Assembly (NCBI GenBank): GCA_963826105.1
Contig: CAWGWA010000005.1
Span: forward strand, 124,001 to 188,000
Origin: WHTI01 sp963826105
GTDB taxonomy: Bacteria > Actinomycetota > CADDZG01 > WHSQ01
Direction: 5' to 3'
Length of the DNA stretch: 64,000 bases
Part shown: in pieces, positions 9,014-17,749 of the stretch
Layout of the letters: every line of letters starts with the position of its first letter
How positions within the stretch are numbered: the first letter of the stretch is position 1
Position numbers and translations under genes: made by a program
The notes under the pieces: model-generated
What the model was told of the DNA's origin: nothing
Database searches by the model: none
The model's input: the letters and a program-made list of their open reading frames with translations, nothing else

Positions 9014-9039
9014 TAGCACTCGAATAGAGGGAGTGCTAA
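9013..9039 (+). promoter_or_regulatory. CIRCE operator (HrcA site)
   Basis: The two arms TTAGCACTC (9013-9021) and GAGTGCTAA (9031-9039) are separated by exactly nine bases, a perfect match to the CIRCE consensus bound by the heat-shock repressor HrcA. It lies 44 bases before groES. HrcA itself is not in the window. Confidence 0.96.
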
Positions 9040-9082
9040 TCAGCATTGCCCTGCCCGTAGGAGTTCGTTCAGGAGGTTAGAG

Positions 9083-9388
9083 ATGGCAACTGCTGCCAAG
9101 ACGACGATCAAGCCCCTCGAGGACCGGGTTCTGGTCCGCCCCGATGAGGCTGAGATGACCACGGCATCGGGCATCGTGATCCCGGACACCGCCAAGGAGA
9201 AGCCCCAAGAGGGCGAGATCATCGCGGTGGGCCCGGGCAAGCGTAGCGACACCGGCGACCTGATCCCGATGGACGTCAAGGCGGGCGACAAGGTCATGTA
9301 CTCGAAGTACGGCGGCACCGAGATCAAGCTCGATGGTGAGGAACTGCTCATCCTGTCGGCGCGCGACATCCTCGCCGTCATCGGCTAG
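9083..9388 (+). CDS. groES: Co-chaperonin GroES
   Basis: Ten-kilodalton lid of the GroEL chaperonin, 101 aa. KPLEDRVLVRPDEAE at the N-terminus, the mobile-loop region ASGIVIPDTAKEKPQEG and VMYSKYGGTEIKLDGEELLIL are typical. A strong AGGAGG lies nine bases before the ATG. It is co-transcribed with groEL (31 bases apart) and controlled by CIRCE. Confidence 0.97.
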   Translation: MATAAKTTIKPLEDRVLVRPDEAEMTTASGIVIPDTAKEKPQEGEIIAVGPGKRSDTGDLIPMDVKAGDKVMYSKYGGTEIKLDGEELLILSARDILAVIG

Positions 9389-9419
9389 GCACCAACCCAC
9401 CTGAGAGGAGTTACACAGC

Positions 9420-11066
9420 ATGTCCAAGATCATCAAGTTCGACGAGGAGGCGCGGCACGGCCTCGAGGCCGGTGTCGACCGCCTCGCAGCAGCCGTACGT
9501 GTGACGCTCGGCCCCCGTGGCCGCAACGTCGTCCTCGACAAGAAGTGGGGCGCGCCGACCATCACCAACGATGGTGTGACGATCGCCAAAGAGATCGAGC
9601 TCGAGGACCCGTGGGAGAACATGGGCGCGCAGCTCGTCAAGGAAGTCGCCACCAAGACCAACGACGTCGCCGGTGACGGAACCACCACCGCGACGGTCCT
9701 TGCACAGTCGTTGATCAAGGCCGGGTTGCAGAACGTTGCCGCCGGTGCCAACCCGATGTCGCTGAAGCGCGGCATCGAGAAGGCCGTCAAGGCTGCGATC
9801 GAGTCGATCAAGTCGCAGGCTCGTGACGTTGAGGGCCGCGAGCAGATCGCTCACGTTGCATCGATCTCCGCGAACAACGACCCCGAGATCGGCGAGATGG
9901 TTGCCGAAGCCATGGACAAGGTCGGCAAGGACGGCGTCATCACGGTCGAGGAGTCGAACACCTTCGGTATGGAGCTCGAGCTCGTCGAGGGTATGCAGTT
10001 CGACAAGGGCTACATCAGCCCGTACTTCGTCACCGATCAGGACCGCATGGAGGCCGTGCTCGAGGACCCGTACGTACTGATCGTGCAGTCGAAGATCAGC
10101 AACGTCCGTGATCTCCTGCCGATCCTCGAGAAGGTTATGCAGGGTGGCAAGTCCCTGTTGATCATCGCCGAGGACGTCGAGGGCGAGGCTCTCGCGACCC
10201 TGGTGGTCAACAAGATCCGTGGCACCTTCAAGGCTGTCGCGGTCAAGGCTCCGGGATTCGGGGATCGTCGCAAGGCGATGCTCGGTGACATCGCGGTGCT
10301 GACCGGGGGCCAGGTCATCTCCGAGGAGATCGGCTTGAAGCTCGAGTCGGTCGACCTCGACATGCTCGGGACCGCTCGCAAGATCGTGGTCACGAAGGAC
10401 AACACCACGGTCGTCGAGGGCGCCGGTAACGAGGACGAGATCCGCGGCCGCGTCGAGCAGATCAAGGCCGAGATCGAGCGCACCGACTCCGACTGGGACC
10501 GCGAGAAGCTCCAGGAGCGTCTCGCCAAGCTCGCCGGTGGCGTTGCCGTCCTCAAGGTCGGAGCTGCGACCGAGGTCGAACTCAAAGAGAAGAAGCACCG
10601 CATCGAGGACTCCGTCTCGGCGACCCGCGCGGCCGTCGAGGAGGGTGTCGTCCCCGGTGGCGGGACCACGCTGGTTCGTGCAGCCGAAGCCGTCGACGCC
10701 CTCGACCTCGAGGGTGACGAGAAGGCCGGTGCCAAGATCGTGCTCAAGGCACTCGAGGCACCGCTTCGCTGGATCGCTCAGAACGCTGGCTTCGAAGGCG
10801 GCGTCGTCGTCGAGCACGTCCGCAACGAGAAGCCTGGTCACGGCCTCAACGCCGCGACCGGCGAGTACGTCGACCTCATTGCGGCCGGGGTCATCGACCC
10901 GGTCAGGGTTACCCGTTCGGCACTCGAGAACGCCGCATCGATCGCAGCACTACTGCTGACGACCGAGGCAACGATCGTCGATAAGCCGACCGAGGACGAC
11001 CCGATGGCCGGTGGCGGTCACGACCACGGCATGGGTGGCATGGGCGGCATGGGCGGAATGATGTAA
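9420..11066 (+). CDS. groEL: Chaperonin GroEL
   Basis: Sixty-kilodalton ATP-dependent folding chaperonin, 548 aa. The nucleotide segments TLGPRGRNVVL and DVAGDGTTTATVLA, the apical-domain run and VEEGVVPGGGTTL are all standard. It ends in a GGM repeat tail (HGMGGMGGMGGMM) after a His-rich GGGHDH; the Gly-Met tail is the common form of housekeeping GroEL, unlike the His-rich tail of mycobacterial GroEL1. It ends the groESL operon and is followed by a strong terminator. Confidence 0.98.
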   Translation: MSKIIKFDEEARHGLEAGVDRLAAAVRVTLGPRGRNVVLDKKWGAPTITNDGVTIAKEIELEDPWENMGAQLVKEVATKTNDVAGDGTTTATVLAQSLIKAGLQNVAAGANPMSLKRGIEKAVKAAIESIKSQARDVEGREQIAHVASISANNDPEIGEMVAEAMDKVGKDGVITVEESNTFGMELELVEGMQFDKGYISPYFVTDQDRMEAVLEDPYVLIVQSKISNVRDLLPILEKVMQGGKSLLIIAEDVEGEALATLVVNKIRGTFKAVAVKAPGFGDRRKAMLGDIAVLTGGQVISEEIGLKLESVDLDMLGTARKIVVTKDNTTVVEGAGNEDEIRGRVEQIKAEIERTDSDWDREKLQERLAKLAGGVAVLKVGAATEVELKEKKHRIEDSVSATRAAVEEGVVPGGGTTLVRAAEAVDALDLEGDEKAGAKIVLKALEAPLRWIAQNAGFEGGVVVEHVRNEKPGHGLNAATGEYVDLIAAGVIDPVRVTRSALENAASIAALLLTTEATIVDKPTEDDPMAGGGHDHGMGGMGGMGGMM

Positions 11067-11090
11067 GCAGTTCCTCTTCTGAGGAGTTGA

Positions 11091-11120
11091 GGGGCTCGGT
11101 CTTCGGACCGAGCCCCTTTT
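11091..11120 (+). terminator. Intrinsic terminator after groEL
   Basis: Perfect 11-bp stem GGGGCTCGGTC / GACCGAGCCCC with a TTCG tetraloop, followed by TTTT. One of only two textbook intrinsic terminators I see in the window. Confidence 0.95.
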
Positions 11121-11159
11121 GCGTGCGGGGGTGAACGACCTGCCCGTGGTAGACGTCAG

Positions 11160-11942
11160 ATGGTCATGACTCTCAGACCTGTGACGCCAAGGCTCGGTAT
11201 GTTGCTGATTGGCGTGCTGTTGCTCCAGGCGTGCAGCGGAGGCGGCAACGATCCTGTGGGATCTGTCGGGAGCGCGAGCGACCCTGGAGTGTCTGCCTCG
11301 CCATCCGCTTCTCCCACCACCCCCAAGGAGCTCTCGAAGGGAGATCTTCAGAGATTCTGCTCTCGGCGAGATCTGGTCGTCGCTGATGTCGACGGCGATG
11401 GGCGTGAGGACCAGGTGTTCCACAGCTGGGTGAAGGGGCAGGCGCTCGTTGGCGTTTGCACGGCCGCCGGCGAGAAAGACTCACGGCCCGGTTTGGGGAT
11501 GTCCGAGTTGCTCAGCATCATCGATCTCGACGGGGACGGGAAAGACGAAGTCTTCTTCGGGGCGACCGGCATAACAAGTGGCGCCTATGAGATAGCGCGC
11601 TTCCTGGGTGGCCGTCTCAGATTAGTGCGGGGCCCTATCGGTAGAGAACCGATGATGGTCCGAGAAGGGGCCGAGATCGACCACAGGATCATCGGCCGCG
11701 CATTCGGCTGCGAAGACCTCGATGAGGACGGAACCGCGAATCTTGTCCAGGTCACCACCCGATTCCAGACGGAGGATGTCCGGTGGAAGAGAATCTGGTA
11801 CTTCGTTAAGGGTGCAAGAGCGGAGCGCGTCGGTCACGACGGGGGCCGGGAGCCGCGAGGCGAGGGTGAGTCCCGGATAGACGTCTTGATGAGGGCTGCC
11901 CGGGATCATGTATCTGCGTGCGGGGTTAGAGAGTCTTCCTGA
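11160..11942 (+). CDS. Lipoprotein with Ca-binding-like Asp repeats (FG-GAP/VCBS-like)
   Basis: Secreted lipoprotein of 260 aa, function unknown. The N-terminal hydrophobic stretch ends in the lipobox LLLQAC, followed by a Ser/Pro/Gly linker. Two DxDGDG motifs (VDGDGREDQ and LDGDGKDEV) and a third LDEDG resemble the calcium-binding loops of integrin-like/FG-GAP or dockerin repeats. ATG at 11160 or 11166 both possible. Its TGA stop directly abuts the stop of the opposing M15 peptidase, forming TGATCA. Confidence 0.68.
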   Translation: MVMTLRPVTPRLGMLLIGVLLLQACSGGGNDPVGSVGSASDPGVSASPSASPTTPKELSKGDLQRFCSRRDLVVADVDGDGREDQVFHSWVKGQALVGVCTAAGEKDSRPGLGMSELLSIIDLDGDGKDEVFFGATGITSGAYEIARFLGGRLRLVRGPIGREPMMVREGAEIDHRIIGRAFGCEDLDEDGTANLVQVTTRFQTEDVRWKRIWYFVKGARAERVGHDGGREPRGEGESRIDVLMRAARDHVSACGVRESS

Positions 11943-13050
11943 TCAGTCCGGGAAGCGGCCCCATTCGAAGTGCATCCCGTCCGGGGTTAGCCAGGCGCCA
12001 CCCCATACGAAGCCCCATGTGCGCATGATCTTCACGAGGCGAGGGTCCTGATGAGGTTCCTGGCCGAGCCCGTTGCCCTCGGTGTTCACATCGACGGCGA
12101 TGCCCCAGCTGTGACGCGATAGACGCGTTCCTGGGGGCAGGGCCGTGAAGCGCGGGTTGTAGCAGCCGGCGTACTCGTCGGGACGGATCAGATACCCGAG
12201 CCCTTTGTCGCGGAGTTCTTGAAGCGCCCCGCGGAGCCCCTGGAACAGTTTCTTGTGGCACCTGACGTTGCCGAGGATGGGAACCGACTCGGTGCGGATG
12301 TGGCTCCCGACCCAATCGGGATGGATGTTGAACGCGCCGCTGGACGAAGGCTGCGCGGGGAACTCGCCGAAGCGTGACTTGAAGCTGGCGATGGGCTTGA
12401 TCGAAGGGCGCGTAGCGGAGCAGGTTGTCCTTTCCGCTGCGGATCTCGAGTGGGATGTTCCCGGCCGCGTTGATGACCGCCTTTCTGAGCCTCTTCTTCT
12501 TTACGGCGTTGCTCCCTCGGACGAGGAAGAAGCGGACCCGGTGGCTCCACTCGCGGGGCCTGGTCGCGAGGATCGCTTCGTAGCCTCCGGTCGCCACCTG
12601 GGAGACCACCGCGCTTACGTCCCTGCGTCCGCTGCGGAAGCCGAGCTTCAAACCCACACCTTCACCTCGGATGCGTTCTTCCCGCGCCGAGATGATCGCC
12701 TCGGTTCGCTTCATCGTCCGGAACGCGTCTTGGAACGGGGCCGGAACGAAATGTGAGAACGGCCCGGGATGAACCGCGATGACCTCCATCGGGTATCCGT
12801 AACCGGACGGGAGTTGGTCGACCTTGTCGCCGCCCGGCATCCACGATCGCATCAGCCAGTCGGTCGTCAGAACTACGCTTGTAGCGTCGTTGACGCCGGC
12901 GACATTCTCGAGATGCCGCTGGGCCGATCCGGGGATCCCCCGCGGCGACCACAGCACGAACGTCTTGGGGTCGGCGACGGCGGGAGCCACGGGAAGGGCC
13001 AGCTGGATGAACGAACAGAAGGCGATGAGCACGATAATCCGCTTCCGCAT
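11943..13050 (-). CDS. Secreted M15 family D-Ala-D-Ala carboxypeptidase-like protein, frameshifted
   Basis: Zinc peptidase acting on peptidoglycan. A signal peptide (MRKRIIVLIAFCSF...VAPAVA) is followed by an N-terminal domain of unknown role, then the M15 core. The core is only readable after correcting one base near 12400-12406. It then shows the zinc-site motifs SRHSWGIAVDVN and DGMHFEWG and the typical GFVWGGAWL. With the correction the true stop is the TGA at 11943-11945. The start is preceded by TAGGGT (13057-13062, minus strand) with six bases between, a leaderless arrangement. Its promoter is back-to-back with that of the SnoaL gene. M15 identity is strong; precise bond specificity is inferred. 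Confidence 0.8.
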
Positions 13051-13080
13051 CCGAAGACCCTACTGGGCTAGCCTGCAGAG
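13051..13080. promoter_or_regulatory. Back-to-back leaderless promoters
   Basis: The 30-base gap between two divergent start codons holds both -10 boxes: TAGGGT on the minus strand (13057-13062) and TAGCCT on the plus strand (13069-13074). Each is exactly six bases from its ATG. Any -35 region must lie inside the opposite gene. Confidence 0.55.
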
Positions 13081-13482
13081 ATGGAGGGCAAACGCTTTGA
13101 GGGTTGGGTAGATCGCTACAGGGCCGCCTGGGAGAGCAGCGACCCGGACGAGATCAGCGCTCTCTTCGCCCCGGACGGTCGCTACTACGACAGTCCGGGG
13201 GATGAGCCCTGGATCGGTCCAGAGAAGATCGTCACCGAGTGGCTCGCTCGTAAGGATCCCCCGGGGGAAACCACGTTCGAATACGAGGTCATCGCGTCCG
13301 AGGGAGATATGGGGTTCGTGCGAGGCGTGACCTATTACCGGTCCGAGGACAACGTCTACGACAACCTGTGGGAGATCACGCTCGACGCAGACGACCGGTG
13401 CCGCTCGTTCACCGAATGGTGGATGGTGCGCCCGAAGCCCGGTCAGATGAGGCCCGGCGGGAAAGAAGTAGCTCCGCGCTAA
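13081..13482 (+). CDS. SnoaL-like (NTF2-fold) protein
   Basis: Small NTF2-superfamily protein of 133 aa, likely a cytosolic dimer. Family features are the N-terminal WVDRYRAAWESSDPDEISALFAPDGRY and the central GPEKIVTEW and later NLWEITLDADDRCRSFTEWW. Members include cyclases and isomerases, but many have no known activity and no substrate can be assigned. Start is leaderless-type. Its TAA stop interlocks with the M23 gene stop (CTAA, 13479-13482). Confidence 0.72.
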   Translation: MEGKRFEGWVDRYRAAWESSDPDEISALFAPDGRYYDSPGDEPWIGPEKIVTEWLARKDPPGETTFEYEVIASEGDMGFVRGVTYYRSEDNVYDNLWEITLDADDRCRSFTEWWMVRPKPGQMRPGGKEVAPR

Positions 13483-14593
13483 GGCAGGTAGGGCATCGGG
13501 TCGACGGGGTTCCCGTTGACCCTGAACCTCGAAGTGGAGGTGGTCGCCGGTGCACGACCCGGTGCAACCGACCTTGCCGACCTCCTGGCCCTGGCTGACG
13601 TGCTGGCCGTTGCTGACCGAGAACGCCGACATGTGAGCGTAGAGGGTGCTGTAGCCGCCGCCGTGGTCGACGATGACGGCGTTCCCGTAGCCCGAGTAGT
13701 ACTCCGCGAGGATCACCGTTCCGCCCTTGGATGCGACGATCGGGTTTCCGGTAACACCGTCGATGTCGATGCCGGTGTGCATCGAACCCCACCTCGGTCC
13801 GTAGGGAGAAGTGACGGAGCAGCACAGCGGCCAGATGTAGCCCTGTCCTGACTCGCCGAGGTCGACCGGGTTGGGGTTCTGCGACGCAAGGATGTGGGCC
13901 CGGATACGGTCGTTGGCGTCCTCGAGGCCCTTCTTCTCGGTCCTTGAGGTGGTTCCACTTACCGGCGATCTTGGCGAACTGCTCGGCGGCTTCGAGTTTC
14001 TTCGCGGCCAACTTGTCCAGGATCTCCCGCTGCTTGGCGAGGTCCTTGGCGAGTTCGTTCTTCTTCGCCAGGAGCTCCTCGTTCTTCAGCACGACCTCGG
14101 TCTTGAGCCGGCCGAACTTGATCAACGCTCCGTTGTTCTCTTCGGAAGCGATGCTCAGCATCGCCGCTTTGGTGTCCAACTCCGACAGTGACGTGGAGCT
14201 GAACAGGGTCTCGAGGATCTGGGTGGAGCCCGACTTGTAGAGCGCCACCGCCTGCTCCAGCGCTCGGCCGTGGACCTCGTCGATCTGCATCTGCCGGACC
14301 TTGATCTGGGCGGTGATCTCGCTGACCTCGGTCTTGACCCGGTTCACTTTCACACGGAGTTCGTGCGCGAGGAGGGAGTACTGGGTGATCTCCTTCTGGA
14401 GCCCGAGGAGCTTGTCCTTGCGGGAGTTGTACTCGGGGGAGAGCTGGTCGAGTTGATCCTGGATCGCCTCGATCTCCGCGTTGTTCTCCTCGATGTCGTC
14501 GCCGGGGCCGGCGGTGGATCCTACGAGGGGGATGAGGAGAGTGGCGAGTACCGTCGCCGCAACCACCACGCGGCTGATCGGATGTCGCTGCAA
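13479..14593 (-). CDS. Secreted coiled-coil M23 metallopeptidase, frameshifted twice
   Basis: EnvC/NlpD-like murein hydrolase or hydrolase activator. It has a signal peptide (about residues 1-28), a long coiled coil (roughly residues 33-215, rich in Glu/Lys/Leu heptads), then a LytM/M23 domain with the zinc ligands in MHTGIDIDG (HxxxD) and DHLHFEV (HxH). The active-site residues are intact. Two single-base changes break the frame: near 13938-13942, where removal of one base gives KDEKKGLEDANDRI, and near 13522-13526, giving FEVRVNGNPVDPMPYLP and a TAG at 13479-13481. TTG start at 14593 with GAGGAG 14 bases upstream. Probably a cell-division or separation hydrolase. Confidence 0.83.
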
Positions 14594-14697
14594 AATCGTG
14601 TGACTCCTCGTAGTTGACGTCGGTCGGGGCTCTCGGACCTTCGGGCCGGGCCGCTGCGCATACTGTCATACGACCCTCGTGGGAAGCAACAACCCTC

Positions 14698-14786
14698 GCA
14701 GGGCTACGCCAGGCGGTTAGGAGGCTATGGTCGCTCTCCTGCCGGACCTATCTGTCCGATTTATCCGCCTCCCCGGCAAACCCTGC
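14698..14786. other. Candidate structured RNA element between M23 gene and sat
   Basis: An 89-base element closes with GCAGGG/CCCTGC (14698-14703, 14781-14786), then GCC/GGC (14708-14710, 14775-14777) and AGGCGG/CCGCCT (14711-14716, 14765-14770). Inside sit two hairpins, AGGAG/CTCCT (14719-14740) and CGGAC/GTCCG (14743-14758). It could act on either strand: as a leader about 105 bases before the M23 start or 290 bases before sat. I do not recognise it. No motif of the c-di-AMP (ydaO) class that often precedes actinobacterial murein hydrolases could be confirmed. The remaining sequence 14594-14697 holds nothing I can name. Confidence 0.45.
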
Positions 14787-14884
14787 TTCGATCGAGGGAA
14801 AACGCGAAGAAAGTCCGGAGAGCGCGAATAATTGTCGGTTCCGGGACTTGCGGGCGGGGCCGGGCGTTGATTAGCGTGCTACTC

Positions 14885-14940
14885 GCACCCGTTGAGCTGT
14901 AAACCGGTTTCGGCCGGGACGAAGGTTCAGCGGGTGCATT
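14885..14940 (+). other. Hairpin with T-run upstream of sat (possible attenuator)
   Basis: GCACCCG (14885-14891) pairs with CGGGTGC (14931-14937), extended by four further pairs (TTGA with TCAG-side bases). An inner CCGG/CCGG hairpin (14904-14917) sits in the loop. TTTT follows almost directly, at 14939-14942. This is the shape of a weak intrinsic terminator or attenuator on the plus strand, 140 bases before sat. Confidence 0.4.
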
Positions 14941-14980
14941 TTCGCGCCCGGGGTCCCCACCCTGCAGGCCGAGGCCCCCT

Positions 14981-15079
14981 CTGGTACTCTGAGAGTGTTA
15001 TAGGAGTGTGCCCGAGCCTCGCCAGGGGCTTAACGGAGTGCCTCCGCCCTCGTACCAGTAGTCGAGTTGGAGGTAACTC
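14981..15079 (+). promoter_or_regulatory. Structured 5' leader of sat with sequestrable ribosome site
   Basis: A closing helix CTGGTAC/GTACCAG (14981-14987, 15052-15058) encloses AGCCTC-GCCA-GGGGCT (15015-15030) and CGGAG-TGC-CTCCG (15034-15046). The ribosome site GGAGG (15069-15073) lies in the loop of GAGTT/AACTC (15064-15068, 15075-15079), directly before the ATG. CCTCC at 15041-15045 is a perfect complement of that GGAGG, so the second hairpin and an anti-Shine-Dalgarno pairing are mutually exclusive. That is riboswitch-like architecture. It does not carry the S-box or SAM-IV signatures I know. A possible -10-like TATAGG near 15000 could mean a shorter leader. Confidence 0.5.
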
Positions 15080-16262
15080 ATGCCCAGCACGTTGAAGGAT
15101 GTTCCCGGCGCGCAGCCCCACGGCGGCGCACTCGAGATCAGGATGGCGACCCCCGAGGAAGCCGCACAGATCACCGCCGCGGCCGATTCACTCCCCACGA
15201 TCGAAGCGAAGAGCCGACGGGTCCTCTCGGACCTCGAGCTTCTCGCCGGAGGCGCGGTTTCTCCCAACCGAGGCTTCATGACCAAGGCCGATTACACGAG
15301 CGTCGTCGAGGACATGCGCCTCGAGAGCGGGATCCCCTGGAGTCTTCCGATCACGCTGTCGGCGACTGACGAAGAGGTTGCGAGCCTGGCGCCCGGGTAA
15401 GCGTGCCGCGATCGTTCACGAGGGCAAGGTTGTTGCCGTGATCGACGTCGAGGACATCTTCGACTACGACGTCGACAACGAGGCCGAGAAGACCTACCTC
15501 ACCAAGGACGACGCTCACCCCGGTGTTGCGTACCTGCGTTCGCAGGCGCCGCACTACGTAGGTGGCGAGGTCACTGTTCTCGAGAACCTGTTCGCTCACG
15601 AATTCGCCGAGCACCGACTCACGCCACTCCAGCTGCGCGAGCAGATCGCCGAGCGTGGATGGAAGACCGTGGTCGCGTTCCAGACCCGTAACCCGATCCA
15701 CCGTGCGCACGAGTACCTGACTAAGTGTGCGCTTGAGATCACCGACGGTCTCGTGATTCACCCGCTCGTCGGTGGCACGAAGGGTGACGACATCCCCGCC
15801 GAGACCCGGATGAAGTGCTACCAGGTTCTCATGGAGAACTACTACCCGAACGACCGAGTGATCTTGTCGGTCTTCCCGGCCGCGATGCGCTACGCCGGTC
15901 CTCGTGAGGCCATCTGGCACTCCCTGCTTCGCAAGAACTACGGCATCACCCACTTCATCGTCGGTCGTGACCACGCGGGCGTCGGCGACTACTACGGCTC
16001 CTACGACGCGCAGAAGCTGTTCGACACCTTCGAGCCGGGCGAGCTGGGCATCGAGCCCCTGAAGTTCGAGCACTCCTTCTGGTGCAACAAGTGCGAGGGC
16101 ATGGGGTCCGACAAGACGTGCCCCCACACCAAGGAGGACCGCGTCTTCCTGTCCGGCACCCAGGTTCGCCAGATGCTGGTCGACGGCGTCGAGCCGCCGC
16201 CGGAGTTCTCACGTCACGAAGTGGCCAAGATCCTCATCGACGACGCCCGGGCAAACGCCTAG
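15080..16262 (+). CDS. sat: ATP sulfurylase (sulfate adenylyltransferase), frameshifted
   Basis: Makes adenosine 5'-phosphosulfate (APS) from ATP and sulfate. The single-chain Sat type is clear from QTRNPIHRAHEYL and VGRDHAGVGDYYG, with a late CNKCEGMGSDKTCPH zinc-type segment. About 393 aa after repair. The frame changes in the CCCGGG of 15392-15397; removing one G joins ASLAPGKRAAIVHEG and rescues the gene. Sat is the first gene of the operon sat-phosphodiesterase-cysC-PHP, downstream of the structured leader. The rest of reductive sulfur assimilation is at 57900-61166. Confidence 0.92.
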
Positions 16263-16293
16263 GCCTCAGCGATCTCAAGGAGGAGAAACGCTA

Positions 16294-17739
16294 GTGGCTT
16301 TATTCGGTAAGAAGAAGAAAGAGGACGCGCCTGCGTCCGGCAAACAGGCCGGCAAGCAGAAGGTCATGGTTCTCGGCCTCGACTGCGCGCCGCCGGAGCA
16401 CATCTTCGATGAGTACAAGGACGAGATCCCGAACCTCACGAAGTTGAAGGAGAACGGGGTCTGGGGTCCGCTCGAGTCGATCACGCCGCCGATCACGGTC
16501 CCTGCGTGGATGTGCATGATGACGTCGAAGGACCCCGGCACGCTCGGCATCTACGGGTTCCGGAACCGTAAGGACCACACTTACGACGGCCTCGAGTTCG
16601 CGACCAGCTTCAAGGTCAAGGAGCCGACGGTATGGGACATCCTTTCGGAGGCTGGCAAGGACTCGATCGTCGTGTCCGTGCCGCCTAGCTATCCGCCGAA
16701 GCCCCTCAAGGGGGTCCAGGTCGGGTGCTTCCTGACGCCCTCGAACGAGGCCGAGTACACCTATCCCAAGGAGCTCAAGGCCGAGATGGCCGCGGGGGCC
16801 GGCGAGTTCATCTTCGACATCCGCAACTTCCGCACCGACGACACTCAATACATCCTCGACGAGGCCTACAAGATGACCGAGTCGAAGTTCCGCAACGCGA
16901 ACTGGCTCCTCGAGAACAAGCCGTGGGACTTCTTCGTGATGGTCGAGATGGGGCCGGACCGCCTGAACCACGGCATCTGGTCGTTCATCGACCCCAACCA
17001 CCCCCGTTACGAGCCCGACAACCCGTACAAGGAATCGCTGCGTGAGTACTACCGGTTCCTCGACGGCAAGATCGGCGACATCCTCAAGCACGCGGACGAG
17101 GACACGACCGTCCTCGTCGTCTCAGACCACGGCGCCAAGGCGATGGTCGGGGGCGTGTGTTTCAACGAGTGGTTGGTGAACGAAGGCCTCCTCGGGTTCC
17201 AGGAGGAGATGCCCTCCGAGGTCACCCCGCTCAACAAACTGAACATCGACTGGTCGAAGACCAAGGCGTGGGGTGACGGTGGTTACTACGGACGCCTGTT
17301 CCTGAACGTCGAGGGGCGCGAGCCGGAGGGCATCATCCCGGCCGCGGACTACGAGAGGGTCCGCGACGAGCTCATCGCCAAGATCGAAGCGATGGTCGAC
17401 CACGAGGGCAATCCGATGGGTAACAAGGCCCACAAGCCCGAGGACATCTACGAGACCCAGAACGGCGTCGCTCCGGACCTCATCGTCATCTTCGGTGAAC
17501 TCAGGTGGCGCAGCGTCGGTTCTCTCGGTCACGGTTCGCTCTACACGTTCGAGAACGACACCGGCCCCGACGAGGCGAACCACGCCGAGAAGGGGATCTT
17601 CATCATGCACAACGCGCCCGGCGCTACGCCGGGACCCAAGGACGGCATGCACCTGTGGGACGTCCACTGCACGATCCTGGACCTGTTCGGACTACCCCCG
17701 GCACAAGGCGCCTTGGGCACGTCCGTACTCAAGAAGTAG
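16294..17739 (+). CDS. Alkaline-phosphatase-superfamily phosphodiesterase/phosphohydrolase
   Basis: Protein of 481 aa with the alkaline phosphatase/nucleotide pyrophosphatase fold. Metal and nucleophile segments are LGLDCAPPE (Asp, about residue 28), PPITVPAW (Thr nucleophile, about 69), GPDRLNHG, VVSDHGAK and LGHGS. A Lys-rich N-terminus (ALFGKKKKED) precedes it, without a signal peptide, so it should be cytosolic. It lies between sat and cysC, 31 and 10 bases from them, with its own GGAGGAG site. Its substrate is unknown; the context suggests a phosphate or sulfate ester of the APS/PAPS route, or a sulfonated product. That link is inference. Confidence 0.75.
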   Translation: MALFGKKKKEDAPASGKQAGKQKVMVLGLDCAPPEHIFDEYKDEIPNLTKLKENGVWGPLESITPPITVPAWMCMMTSKDPGTLGIYGFRNRKDHTYDGLEFATSFKVKEPTVWDILSEAGKDSIVVSVPPSYPPKPLKGVQVGCFLTPSNEAEYTYPKELKAEMAAGAGEFIFDIRNFRTDDTQYILDEAYKMTESKFRNANWLLENKPWDFFVMVEMGPDRLNHGIWSFIDPNHPRYEPDNPYKESLREYYRFLDGKIGDILKHADEDTTVLVVSDHGAKAMVGGVCFNEWLVNEGLLGFQEEMPSEVTPLNKLNIDWSKTKAWGDGGYYGRLFLNVEGREPEGIIPAADYERVRDELIAKIEAMVDHEGNPMGNKAHKPEDIYETQNGVAPDLIVIFGELRWRSVGSLGHGSLYTFENDTGPDEANHAEKGIFIMHNAPGATPGPKDGMHLWDVHCTILDLFGLPPAQGALGTSVLKK

Positions 17740-17749
17740 GAGGAAGAAA

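Noticed and set aside
9411..10841. 476-codon open frame antisense to groEL
   Set aside because: It mirrors the codon pattern of groEL; no start signal, no family resemblance. Typical shadow in GC-rich DNA.
14806..14830. GAAAGTCCGGAG resembling the start of RNase P RNA (rnpB)
   Set aside because: The second conserved region (ACAGAAA type) and the expected 350-400 base fold are missing in the surrounding sequence.
14594..14880. c-di-AMP riboswitch before the M23 gene
   Set aside because: The gene type fits and the region is structured, but none of the conserved ydaO sequence blocks is present.
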